Source: an uncultured Saprospiraceae bacterium
Lineage (GTDB): Bacteria > Bacteroidota > Bacteroidia > Chitinophagales > Saprospiraceae
Length of the DNA stretch: 60,678 nucleotides
Assembly: GCA_937997635.1 (NCBI GenBank)
Contig: CALLFA010000010.1
Location: forward strand, 1-60,678
Direction: 5' to 3'
Numbering within the stretch: position 1 is the stretch's first letter; each line of letters begins with the position of its first letter. The notes beneath the pieces are model-generated. The model had not been told where the DNA came from. It worked only from the letters and a program-made list of their open reading frames with translations, and did not search any database. Positions 1 to 7,491 of the stretch are shown piece after piece. A program made the position numbers and the translations under genes.

Positions 1-18
1 AACCCATATTAGAATAAT

Positions 19-90
19 GGATAGACATCGCCTTAGTCAATCAGCAGGATAAATTACTTCTACAATTTTTGACTATTTGAATGTTTTACT
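19..90 (+). repeat. Imperfect intergenic repeat A, copy 1
   Basis: This 72-bp stretch aligns without gaps to 4168-4239; by hand count about 54 of 72 bases match. Both copies sit just upstream of a small gene or operon and end in a shared run ATGTTTTAC. The spacing to the next repeat B is about 1.1 kb here and about 0.9 kb for copy 2. Function unknown; it could be a recombination site, a promoter-bearing module, or relics of one duplicated gene. Confidence 0.6.
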
Positions 91-118
91 ATATTTATCC
101 ACAGCAAGAGACAACATT

Positions 119-445
119 ATGAATACTAAGGTAATTTATCAGGATTGGCCACAAAGTGTGAAAATCACAACTGCTTTAACCAATAGAAAACTAATAATCA
201 AAAGTCCAACATTTCCATACGTTGTGGGATATTTATGCTTGATTGTTGGTGTACTTGGAGTGGCATATGCTTTAAATAACCAGGATCCGGGCACACAAAA
301 ACATTACATTCCAGATGTTTGTTATATTATCGTAGGCCTTGCTAATATATTGAGTGGAAATTCGATTAAATGGATAGCCTTAAATAGCTCTTGGGAAGAG
401 CGATTGGAGAATAAATCAAGCACAGGAAATAAGATAATGTATTAG
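119..445 (+). CDS. Small hypothetical membrane protein
   Basis: The frame is open from an ATG at 77, but that start lies inside repeat A, so I prefer the ATG at 119 (108 residues, MNTKVIYQ...). Two hydrophobic segments are visible, around residues 32-52 and 66-82, followed by a polar C-terminus with a lone Trp-Glu-Glu-Arg stretch. That pattern suggests a two-pass inner-membrane protein. I do not recognise the family. It is one of several small membrane proteins in the first 6 kb and has no obvious operon partner. Confidence 0.55.
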   Translation: MNTKVIYQDWPQSVKITTALTNRKLIIKSPTFPYVVGYLCLIVGVLGVAYALNNQDPGTQKHYIPDVCYIIVGLANILSGNSIKWIALNSSWEERLENKSSTGNKIMY

Positions 446-549
446 TGATAACTATGGTATTGCTTACCTGTCTGGTAGCAATAATCACTCTATAGTCAAT
501 CTTTAACATTTTGGAAAAATAAGTAAAAGAATAATTAATAATCATAAGT

Positions 550-1134
550 ATGAATTACAAAGAGAAGATCGAATACGCCAATAAGGTTGCAAAGCAACTC
601 CAAAATAATGTTTCCAAAGAGAAGATAAATGCTGAGCTAAAATCTGAAGGATTATATGATAGAGACATTACAAATATATTTATAAGCGCTAAAAATGTAA
701 TTGGGGAGAGCTATAGGGAAAAAATATCGAATTATTTGAAATCGGGCAAAGACATTAATGATTCTGAAGAATTCCATTCAGTTGATCCTGATATAATAGA
801 AAGTTTAAAAATTGAAGAAAGTCGAAAGCTAGCTTTAGCTGAACGAAGTAAAATGACGACTTTGTTGAAAGAAGGGTCAACAAGAGAATATATTTTAGAA
901 AATGTAGATTATAGATTTTTCTCACAAGAGCAAGCAATAGATCATTTAGATAAAATTGAACAGATAAAACACCAAAATAGTGGTAGTGGAAGAATGTTAA
1001 ATGTTGGAGGAGGTATTGGTCTAATTGTTTTAACTGGTGTCATATTTTTTGCTTCAGGTAGATTGTTTTATGTTTTACCAATTATAGGATTGGTTGCCAT
1101 AATTAGAGGATTTACTACGGAAAGAATGGATTAA
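550..1134 (+). CDS. Hypothetical protein with C-terminal membrane hairpin
   Basis: This is a 194-residue protein. The first ~140 residues are charged and helical, with repeated short segments of the type 'L..G.....I...' that look like degenerate helical hairpins (KEKINAELKSEGL, LLKEGSTREYI). The C-terminus has a Gly-rich turn and two hydrophobic segments (about 150-170 and 172-187). The likely topology is a cytoplasmic helical domain anchored by a membrane hairpin. The family is not recognised. It is flanked by repeat B on the 3' side. Confidence 0.6.
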   Translation: MNYKEKIEYANKVAKQLQNNVSKEKINAELKSEGLYDRDITNIFISAKNVIGESYREKISNYLKSGKDINDSEEFHSVDPDIIESLKIEESRKLALAERSKMTTLLKEGSTREYILENVDYRFFSQEQAIDHLDKIEQIKHQNSGSGRMLNVGGGIGLIVLTGVIFFASGRLFYVLPIIGLVAIIRGFTTERMD

Positions 1135-1145
1135 TAAGATTAGCT

Positions 1146-1229
1146 GAAGTGAAGCTATTGCGAGGCTTTGCAACGAAGATAAAATGGACATTAGTAAAGG
1201 GATCACACTCAAGTGCGCTGGGTATAAAG
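1146..1229 (+). repeat. Imperfect intergenic repeat B, copy 1
   Basis: The core, which includes GAGGCTTTGCAACG and CACTCAAGTGCGCTGGGTAT, reappears at 5091-5193 with two short insertions in the second copy. It lies between two small genes and is not obviously coding. It alternates with repeat A along the region. Confidence 0.65.
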
Positions 1230-1298
1230 TCGAGATGATAGTAAAATTTGCTATTTTGTAAAAGAGAACTTATTTAAGGGAAAAAGTTACATAAAAGA

Positions 1299-1607
1299 AT
1301 GCTTATGAATGATGAAACAAACATCAATGAAAACCAAGGACACAAATCAGAAGAGCAGAATGATGATGAACCATCACTAATGTCTGGACTTAAAGGAATT
1401 GGAATCAGTATAGTGATTTTTGGATTAGCTTATTATTTCTTTGTAACAATGACTAAGTATGAAAGTGGAGAAGGAATATCAATGAATCGCTTATTACTTA
1501 TCGCGTATGGACTTCTTGGTAAGAATATTACCGTAGGAATATTGGTTCTTTTGGGTGTATTTATGGGGTGGTCGGGCATAGGTGACATTATGAAATCACG
1601 TAAATAA
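1299..1607 (+). CDS. Small hypothetical membrane protein
   Basis: This is a 102-residue protein with an acidic, Asn/Glu-rich N-terminal ~28 residues followed by two hydrophobic segments (about 33-50 and 77-95) and a short basic tail ending KSRK. An alternative ATG lies two codons in, at 1305. It looks like a two-pass membrane protein. The family is not recognised. It sits alone between repeat B and a dinucleotide repeat. Confidence 0.55.
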   Translation: MLMNDETNINENQGHKSEEQNDDEPSLMSGLKGIGISIVIFGLAYYFFVTMTKYESGEGISMNRLLLIAYGLLGKNITVGILVLLGVFMGWSGIGDIMKSRK

Positions 1608-1702
1608 AAAACTAACAATAAAGTAGGTCGATAGGATCTCTATTCTCATCTAGTTTGATTGCGTAATCAATACGACAAGATTAGCTAACTCTGTTTATAT
1701 AT

Positions 1703-1722
1703 ACACACACACACACACACAC
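1703..1722. repeat. AC dinucleotide microsatellite (10 units)
   Basis: Ten uninterrupted AC units follow a TATATA stretch, about 60 bp upstream of the zinc-ribbon gene at 1781. Such tracts can change length by slippage. The position is upstream of, not inside, the gene, so any effect would be on promoter spacing. Confidence 0.9.
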
Positions 1723-1780
1723 TTGAAAGAAATTAACTAATAACGAGTAAACCTTACAAATAAAAACTTAAATCTGAATT

Positions 1781-2530
1781 ATGATATTCTATGGCACAAA
1801 AGCGAGCAACTTAGGTCAACAAATTATAAATGCTAAATGTGATGCTTGCAATTCTCAGACTAAACAAAAAGTAACAACATTTGGTAAATATGCTCACATC
1901 TACTGGATTCCATTTTTCCCAATTGGAAGGAAGAGTGTCAGTGAATGTCAAAGTTGTTACAAAACAATTCCAAATAATCAATTCAATCAGAACATAAATC
2001 AAGCTTACAGTTTGAATAAGCCAAAAGTACCTATTCGTCATTGGTCTGGTGGTATAATACTTGCTTTATTGATTAGCGGCATATGGTTTAAATCAGCAAC
2101 CAGAGAAATTGACCCTAGACAAGAATTGTTAAAAGCTGAAGAACAAAAAATGACGAGCACTCCAGATAAAGAATTAGATTCAACTTCTTATTTGTTAAAA
2201 GCATATTTTGATGATTTTGTTGCTGGCGAAATGCAACCAGAAAATTTTGAATACCATACGCAAGTTGACGATGACAAACTTCTTGTATTGGTGGAAATCC
2301 CTACGTTGAAAAATTTGGCAAATGATCAAAAACCCCTGATTACTCAAATGATTAATCAACTGATAGATATTTCAGAAGGAATTAAAGATAAACAAAGGTA
2401 TATTGGTGTAAAGGGAAATTTCGTGTATGATGTCGGTAGCACACCTGTTAATGGTAGTGGTGATATTTCAGCCAAAGATATCTATGAATTTTTTGGACCA
2501 AAAGAGAATTTTGCTAGTCCAGACAATTAG
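1781..2530 (+). CDS. Zinc-ribbon membrane protein
   Basis: The N-terminal ~70 residues carry two Cys pairs, CDAC (about 20-23) and CQSC (about 56-59), with an aromatic-rich middle (YAHIYWIPFFPIG). This is the pattern of the single zinc-ribbon families of small bacterial membrane proteins (zinc_ribbon_15-like). One membrane segment follows near residues 89-103. The ~145-residue C-terminal part is soluble and acidic and ends in an exported or cytoplasmic alpha/beta-type domain of unknown function. The gene abuts the small frame starting at 2530. The zinc-ribbon call comes from the Cys spacing; the role is unknown. Confidence 0.65.
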   Translation: MIFYGTKASNLGQQIINAKCDACNSQTKQKVTTFGKYAHIYWIPFFPIGRKSVSECQSCYKTIPNNQFNQNINQAYSLNKPKVPIRHWSGGIILALLISGIWFKSATREIDPRQELLKAEEQKMTSTPDKELDSTSYLLKAYFDDFVAGEMQPENFEYHTQVDDDKLLVLVEIPTLKNLANDQKPLITQMINQLIDISEGIKDKQRYIGVKGNFVYDVGSTPVNGSGDISAKDIYEFFGPKENFASPDN

Positions 2531-2578
2531 TGAATACTCATAATAACTTTAGGATAATTATTTTAAAAAATAATCATA

Positions 2579-2736
2579 ATGAAAAATCAACTCTACATAG
2601 TCTTGTATTTATTAATGGGATTTATGGTTGTTTTAGAAATTGGAAGAATCCGGAAACTCCTTCAGTAAATGAAAATGAAAACAATGTATCAAAGAAATTA
2701 CTTTTGGATTACTACGGTCCACAAGAAATAATATAA
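2579..2736 (+). pseudogene. Frameshifted small membrane protein
   Basis: An ATG at 2579 opens a frame with a clean hydrophobic N-terminus (MKNQLYIVLYLLMGFMVVLE) that stops at 2666-2668. The overlapping frame, open from 2530 to 2736, carries a plausible polar C-terminus (ENENNVSKKLLLDYYGPQEI). Joining them near 2635-2650 gives one small single-pass protein of about 50 residues. This suggests a one-base indel in the gene or in the assembly. Neither half alone looks like a natural protein. Confidence 0.45.
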
Positions 2737-2747
2737 AAATAGAAATT

Positions 2748-3326
2748 ATGTCCAGCCCATTCTACTACACCAAATATGATTCAGATATTATTTATTTTAC
2801 ACATAATTCATTAAAAGAACGATATGAATTTTATGTAAATGATAAACTAGTTGATTATGAAGAAGGTACTTTTGGAGAGTATAATTTTGAGCATGAGAAC
2901 TATCACTTGAAAGTGAAAACAAAACTCAAAACAACGCACACATTTAGTGTTTCAGGCAAAGAGATTCCATTAGCTAAAATTAAAAAGAAGGAGCTTCAAG
3001 CATTATTGGCAGGAAAAGGTTTACATAATGAAGTAAACCCAACAGCGGAGCAAATAGAACAAAACCGTTTTAAACCTCAAAGGTTACTGATACCAGTTAC
3101 ATTAATGGTAGCAGGTTTTATCATTCAATATATTGTAAAAGAAAAATCTGATCCAGCCTGGCTAATACCAGCAATTCCTGAAGCAATTGCAGGATGGATG
3201 CTTTACGATATTGTGGCAGAAAGAGTTTATTGGCTTAAAAACATGAGAAGAGCTAGGTTGGGGTTTATGGCTTTGGTTGTAGTAGGTTTGGGCTTTCTCG
3301 GTGAATTCTTGTTTAAATACTTATAA
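2748..3326 (+). CDS. Hypothetical multi-pass membrane protein
   Basis: This is a 192-residue protein. The first ~65 residues are polar and beta-rich (many Tyr, Phe and Asp). Hydrophobic segments follow at about 118-132, 139-153 and 173-191. It starts 11 bp after the preceding frame and could be co-transcribed with it. The family is not recognised, and no catalytic motif is visible. Confidence 0.6.
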   Translation: MSSPFYYTKYDSDIIYFTHNSLKERYEFYVNDKLVDYEEGTFGEYNFEHENYHLKVKTKLKTTHTFSVSGKEIPLAKIKKKELQALLAGKGLHNEVNPTAEQIEQNRFKPQRLLIPVTLMVAGFIIQYIVKEKSDPAWLIPAIPEAIAGWMLYDIVAERVYWLKNMRRARLGFMALVVVGLGFLGEFLFKYL

Positions 3327-3398
3327 GCACTTACTCTTTTGTGTGATGGACACAGTTTCTTTATTACTTCCTCCGAAGAATTTATAGGAGGTAAATGA

Positions 3399-4052
3399 CC
3401 AGATTGTATTTTATTAGATGCCATTGAAGATGTTCCAATGAACGAAGAGATTGGTTATGTCAACGTAGAAGCATTTTCAGGTATTTCAAATGAAGAAATG
3501 CTGAATTTTGGTACAGACATCCAAGATGCAATTCGAGAGCAAGACAGTGAACAAATAAAAGGATGGATCATTGATTTGCGCTAAAATACAGGAGGTAATA
3601 TGTTTCCTATGTTAGCAGGCGTTGGTTCGATTCTTGGGGATGGGATAGCTGGTTACTTTGTACACCCAGACGGTTTGGAAACAGCATGGGGCTACACTGA
3701 TGGAGCTGCATGGACAGGACAAAGCACCATAGTCACACTACCCAATCCATATGAACTCATAAACGCACAACCTAAAGTTGCCATACTTTCAGATAATGGT
3801 ATTGCCAGTTCTGGAGAAGCGCTGATTATATCGTTTAAAGGAAGAGCCAATACACGAAGTTTTGGTGAACAAACCTGTGGTTTATCAACTGCCAATACAG
3901 CTTTTACATTAGACACTTTTGGCACACTAATTTTAACCGTTTCTACGATGGCTGATCGTGACAAACAGATATGTGGTGGGAGCGTAGAACCTGATATTGT
4001 GTTAGACCCTTCAGAGGCTATTCAAGCTGCAATAGAATATATACTTGAATAG
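3399..4052 (+). pseudogene. S41 (C-terminal processing) peptidase remnant with in-frame stop
   Basis: The frame reads ...GYVNVEAFSG... then IIDLR, a TAA stop at 3582-3584, then NTGGN, followed by the catalytic block IASSGEA and FKGR. This is the S41 protease core: the LR-x-NTGGN strand, the nucleophile Ser in SSGE and the lysine about 10 residues on. The stop replaces the residue between LR and N, so a single substitution could explain it. The frame is also cut at the 5' end by a TGA at 3396, so the usual N-terminal region and PDZ-like part are missing. The ATG at 3600 would make only a C-terminal 150-residue fragment. The gene is judged dead. In life it would have been a secreted or periplasmic protease. 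Confidence 0.8.
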
Positions 4053-4167
4053 ATGTATCAGCTTTCTGGGTTCATTTCTATATCAATAGATTAAGTTTAG
4101 CTTTGAATAATAGAAGTAGTATTAGAGAATGAAAGCCATTAATTTGGTTTTCCCATAGTGGAGTGAG

Positions 4168-4239
4168 GGATAGGCATCGCAGTAGTCAACTAGCAACATA
4201 AATCCTTTCATCAGTTAATGGCTATTTAAATGTTTTACC
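4168..4239 (+). repeat. Imperfect intergenic repeat A, copy 2
   Basis: This is the gapless 72-bp partner of 19-90. It lies between the dead S41 gene and the HigBA pair, about 30 bp upstream of the putative HigBA operator. It is not obviously coding. Confidence 0.6.
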
Positions 4240-4270
4240 AGTGCAAACATAAATTGTGAAACAACTTGCT

Positions 4271-4300
4271 TACACAAAACAAATTGCTTACATTTGTGTA
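4271..4300 (+). promoter_or_regulatory. Putative HigA operator
   Basis: TACACAAA at 4271-4278 and its perfect reverse complement TTTGTGTA at 4293-4300 form an 8-bp dyad ending on the first base of the higB start codon. TTGCTTACA occurs twice across the dyad and once more after higA (near 5050). HigA-type antitoxins repress their own promoter by binding such dyads, so an operator is the likely role. The binding itself is inferred. Confidence 0.5.
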
Positions 4301-4635
4301 TGGATGTTCGAGTTATCAAAAAAAGTAATGTAAGGAAGTTGACGGAAGGTAACTTATTAATGAAAAAGTACTTTGAAGAGTTCTTCGAAAAATTAAATTA
4401 TTCAAATTGGAATCATCCACAAGACATTACGAGACAATTTAAGTCAGCGGACTTAGTTACTTGTAAAAGAGGACAAAGGAGTAGAATTGTATTTAATATA
4501 GGAAGGAACAGATATAGATTAATATGTGGCTATTGGTTTAGAAAAATCGAAGTAGTTCTTTACGTTAAATTTGTAGGTACACATAAAGAATATGATAAAA
4601 TTGATGTTTGTATAATTGATATGTTCAAAAAATAA
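4300..4635 (+). CDS. higB: HigB-family toxin (mRNA interferase)
   Basis: The ATG at 4300 gives MDVRVIKKS, which matches the usual MRVI start of the HigB toxin family; a TTG at 4294 would add two residues. The signature order is present: a basic N-terminus, NWNHPQDI, then RIVFNIGRNRYRLI, and the C-terminal FVGTHKEYDKID. The length of 111 residues is slightly above the usual ~98. Family members cleave mRNA on the ribosome. The antitoxin gene follows 2 bp after the stop, which is the typical toxin-first order. An operator dyad precedes the gene. All key segments look intact, so the toxin is probably active. Confidence 0.9.
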   Translation: MDVRVIKKSNVRKLTEGNLLMKKYFEEFFEKLNYSNWNHPQDITRQFKSADLVTCKRGQRSRIVFNIGRNRYRLICGYWFRKIEVVLYVKFVGTHKEYDKIDVCIIDMFKK

Positions 4636-4637
4636 AG

Positions 4638-5036
4638 ATGAAATATAGAAAGATAGTATCTATAGAACAATATGAAGAATATTGCAATCTACATGAAAAA
4701 CTTGGGTTAAAAGATGATGTCAAATATCAAGATGAGATTGATCTATTGGAAATTTTAATTGAGGAATATGATAACCGTACATCGACGTATAGAAAAAGAC
4801 TAAATCCAGTCGAGCTATTAGATTCAATAATGCAAGACGAAAATATTAGTAGAGCAGAATTAGCCCGAGACTTAGGGACAACACGTCAGCTCATCAGTGA
4901 TATTTTAAGGTATAGAAGAAATATTAGTAAAAATATGGTTGTAAAATTATCTGAGAGATTCTCCATGCGCCCTGAGGCATTTAGCCGACCATATAAATTG
5001 CAGCTTAAAAAGAAAGAGATTTCAGCCAAGACGTGA
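4638..5036 (+). CDS. higA: HigA-family antitoxin (XRE-type HTH)
   Basis: This is a 132-residue protein. The N-terminal ~50 residues are acidic and helical and are the likely toxin-binding part. A helix-turn-helix of the HTH_3/Cro type lies at about residues 60-112 (ISRAELARDLGTTRQLISDI followed by RYRRNIS). It starts 2 bp after higB. Family members neutralise HigB and repress the operon; the dyad at 4271-4300 is the likely target. The C-terminal ~20 residues are basic. Confidence 0.9.
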   Translation: MKYRKIVSIEQYEEYCNLHEKLGLKDDVKYQDEIDLLEILIEEYDNRTSTYRKRLNPVELLDSIMQDENISRAELARDLGTTRQLISDILRYRRNISKNMVVKLSERFSMRPEAFSRPYKLQLKKKEISAKT

Positions 5037-5090
5037 AAATCAAACACACTTGCTTACAAAGAAGACTTGGGTTGACACCCCAGTTGTGAT

Positions 5091-5193
5091 GAAGTGTCAC
5101 TCCTTTTGAGTGCTATTACGAGGCTTTGCAACGCAGATATTAATAAAATGGGCAGTAGTAAATGGGTCACACTCAAGTGCGCTGGGTATAAAT
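5091..5193 (+). repeat. Imperfect intergenic repeat B, copy 2
   Basis: This is a longer partner of 1146-1229, sharing GAGGCTTTGCAACG and the CACTCAAGTGCGCTGGGTATAAA segment. An extra CACTCCTTTTGAGTG here is a 5-bp-stem hairpin absent from copy 1. An open frame starting at 5094 runs through the repeat, but that N-terminus is likely fortuitous. Confidence 0.65.
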
Positions 5194-5252
5194 ACCTTTA
5201 TAAATCTATGACTGTCTGGAGTTTTACTATATTTAAAATAGCTAGCTACAAT

Positions 5253-5474
5253 ATGATGCCTAAATTAAACTTCGAAATTATAGCCACCTTGATTATAGGA
5301 TTTTGGATAGTTTATATTCAATACATCTACCTAAGCGTAATGGTTATTCCTGGATGGAACTCAACTGTATTGCCAAATTACTTCATGAATCTTAAACTGA
5401 TATTTATTGTATTTTCAGCATTATTCTTTATTTATCGAATTTGGGATTTGTATAAAAAAGGGGATAGTCAATAG
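5253..5474 (+). CDS. Small hypothetical membrane protein
   Basis: The frame is open from 5094, but its first ~38 codons are repeat B. I therefore prefer the tandem ATGs at 5253/5256, giving about 73 residues with two hydrophobic segments (about 7-28 and 48-63) and a basic C-terminus. The family is not recognised. It may itself be a remnant, since it is followed directly by two gene fragments. Confidence 0.4.
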   Translation: MMPKLNFEIIATLIIGFWIVYIQYIYLSVMVIPGWNSTVLPNYFMNLKLIFIVFSALFFIYRIWDLYKKGDSQ

Positions 5475-5496
5475 AGTTTGGTTTAAAAATGAAAGC

Positions 5497-5805
5497 GTGA
5501 AAAAATTTGACTTAACAAAAGAGCTTAGAACCGAGCTGATTCAGCATACAATGGAAAGACTGGAGAATTATTATGAAAATACCAGTCAATATTATGTACT
5601 TGCCAAACTAGATTTTAACGAAATTGTCAGTAAAGTTAAGGAGGTAGATTTTGATAATCCCATTCACCCAACAAAAGCCATTGATAAAGTCATTGAGGGA
5701 TTAGAAAAATATACTTTGCACTCACCTCATCCTAAATGTTTTGGTTTATTTGTGCCAAGACCAGTCTTCCCAGACATAATTGCAGATCGTAAAATACCGA
5801 AATGA
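5497..5805 (+). pseudogene. N-terminal fragment of a group II PLP-dependent decarboxylase
   Basis: The frame carries the start of a pyridoxal-dependent (aromatic amino acid type) decarboxylase: the segments LENYYENTSQYYV, AIDKVIEGLEKY and HSPHPKCFGLFVP match the N-terminal part of the family. It then stops at 5803 after about 100 residues, where full proteins run to ~450-500, so the PLP-lysine domain is absent. A GTG at 5497 is a plausible original start. The sequence changes abruptly into an acyltransferase C-terminus within about 15 bp, which suggests a deletion joining two genes. Confidence 0.7.
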
Positions 5806-6001
5806 AGCGGTTTATCCCTTTTATATTATTCATCAGACAATTACAGTTGCAATAGGTTTTATGTTGATGAACGCACCAATGTCTATTTTATAGAAGTTTT
5901 TAATTATGACGATTGGAACATTCGGTGGTTCATGGTTATTTTTTGAATCTGTAAAACGAGTACGATTTCTAAGACCATTGTTTGGGTTGAAAAATAAGTG
6001 A
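5801..6001 (+). pseudogene. C-terminal fragment of an acyltransferase-3 family membrane protein
   Basis: Reading from 5801 gives NEAVYPFYIIHQT, hydrophobic residues, a TAG at 5891-5893, then KFLIMTIGTFGGSW and FESVKRVRFLRPLFG before TGA at 5999. The PFYIIHQT block and the final arginine-rich tail are characteristic of the last two membrane helices of acyltransferase family 3 (OpgC/YeiB-like) proteins. The N-terminal eight or so helices are missing and there is an internal stop, so this is a relic. Confidence 0.7.
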
Positions 6002-6233
6002 ATTGGAAATAGACTTAATTGAAAAAAAGGGAAACAGAAAAAAGCATAGGATGGTCATGCTTTGAAAACACTGATCTCGTCGCAATTACGATACTGTACT
6101 TTTCAAGCAGTAGAAAAAATGGATGTTAACATCAAATTGAAATTTTAATGAGTACTTTTATAAATCACATATGGAGGATATACTAGTTATAAATAGTACA
6201 AACCATTTAAAAAATTTACATTAATAAATTGGT

Positions 6234-6725
6234 ATGGAAAATCAAGATTGGACTCAATTTACCAAACGAATTAGCATTCATACGAATCAAGAAAAAATAT
6301 TTGAACATTTTGTAACACAAGAGAATATGGAAAAATGGTTTTTGAGTAAAGCAGAGTTCATTGACCATGACAATATAATAAAGGGAAGACATGCAAGGAT
6401 TGAGAAAGGTGATACATATGTTTGGATGTGGCATGGAAGTGACAATGTTGCTGAAGGTGAAATACTTGAACTAAATGACCAAAGTAATTTGAAATTTACA
6501 TTTTTAAATTGCATTGTGGATATAAAGGTCAAGACTGAATCAGAAGAAAACGTAGTTGAGTTAGTGCAAAGTGAAATTGCCTTGGATGAAGAATCAAGAA
6601 TGAATTATTATATAGGCTGTTCTCGTGGATGGACGTTCTATTTATCTAATTTGAAATCAATTTTGGAAGGTGGAATTGATTTAAGAAACAGAAACAAGAA
6701 TTTGAAATACGTAATAAATACATAA
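6234..6725 (+). CDS. SRPBCC / AHSA1-like domain protein
   Basis: This is a 163-residue protein. It follows the AHSA1-type START-like fold pattern: an initial strand TKRISIHTNQEKIFEHFV, then MEKWFLSKAEF, an acidic loop, strand pairs ending in LKFTF, and a C-terminal helix with CSRGWTFYLSNLKSILEGG. The last of these is the classic GW..FL..LK..LE signature. Family members bind hydrophobic ligands or act in stress responses; no ligand can be assigned here. It is a stand-alone gene and looks intact. Confidence 0.8.
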   Translation: MENQDWTQFTKRISIHTNQEKIFEHFVTQENMEKWFLSKAEFIDHDNIIKGRHARIEKGDTYVWMWHGSDNVAEGEILELNDQSNLKFTFLNCIVDIKVKTESEENVVELVQSEIALDEESRMNYYIGCSRGWTFYLSNLKSILEGGIDLRNRNKNLKYVINT

Positions 6726-6873
6726 AAAGGTTGAACTTGTAGTAAAATATTGACTAGCAGAAATATTGTTTATTGCTTCGACCTAGAATTCTGGTGAGAG
6801 TATTATATCATCTAAAATATCACTCGAAAGACTGACTATGTAAAAAACGTTAAGTGAACTAAGTATAATTAAA

Positions 6874-7424
6874 ATGAAAGAGTCAATGTTGAAATATATT
6901 TCCCAGGTTATCTTAATTGTTTTTAGTGTCGTTCTTGGTTTATATCTAAGTGAAAGAATCGAGGATAGAAAAAATGACAAGGATGCTGCAAAACTACTGT
7001 CCAGAATAAAATCTGAGTTAAATGAGAACAAAAAGCTTTTGGATAAGTGGGTCCCTTATCACAGAGAAATAGTTGAGAAATTGGATAGTCTATCCAAAAA
7101 TGAACAATTTGTTTTAAGCTTTATTAAAGACAAATCAACAATATATAAAGCATTTAGTGAGGGTACAATTATGAGTGATATCCCTGCTGATGATACATGG
7201 GATATTGCAAAATCTCATCCACTAATCGTAAACTTTGAATATGATGAATTGCTAATGTTATCAAAAATTTATAATCAGCAAGAGTTTACATACGAATCAA
7301 TACCAAAACTGATAGAGCTCATGTTGTCAAAAAAGAAAAATTGGCAGATATTTATGGTCGTGAGATGCAATTAGTAAACTACTATAATCATGCAAATTCT
7401 ATTTTAAACTATAGCAGGAATTGA
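6874..7424 (+). pseudogene. Frameshifted membrane-anchored hypothetical (DUF6090-like)
   Basis: The frame from 6874 has an N-terminal membrane segment (about 6-26) followed by ERIEDRKN, a helical region, DTWDIAKSHPLIVN and IYNQQEFT. This pattern resembles the small Bacteroidota membrane-anchored family often labelled DUF6090. After residue ~150 the frame turns into KKKNWQIFMVVRCN and stops. The -1 frame from 7323 instead gives EKLADIYGREMQLVNYYNH and stops at 7422, a much better continuation. One base is therefore probably lost near 7323-7335, making this a recent pseudogene or an assembly error. Confidence 0.6.
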
Positions 7425-7491
7425 GACTAAACTTATAAATAGCTTTACTATTGATTTGTATTTTAATAAATCATTTCGACCCTTATCTCTC

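Noticed and set aside
5094..5252. N-terminal extension of the small membrane frame at 5253
   Set aside because: It is entirely repeat B sequence, which also exists at 1146 without this reading frame.
1..7424. Prophage or insertion sequence explaining the decayed patch
   Set aside because: No transposase, integrase or phage structural gene is visible and no terminal inverted repeats were found.
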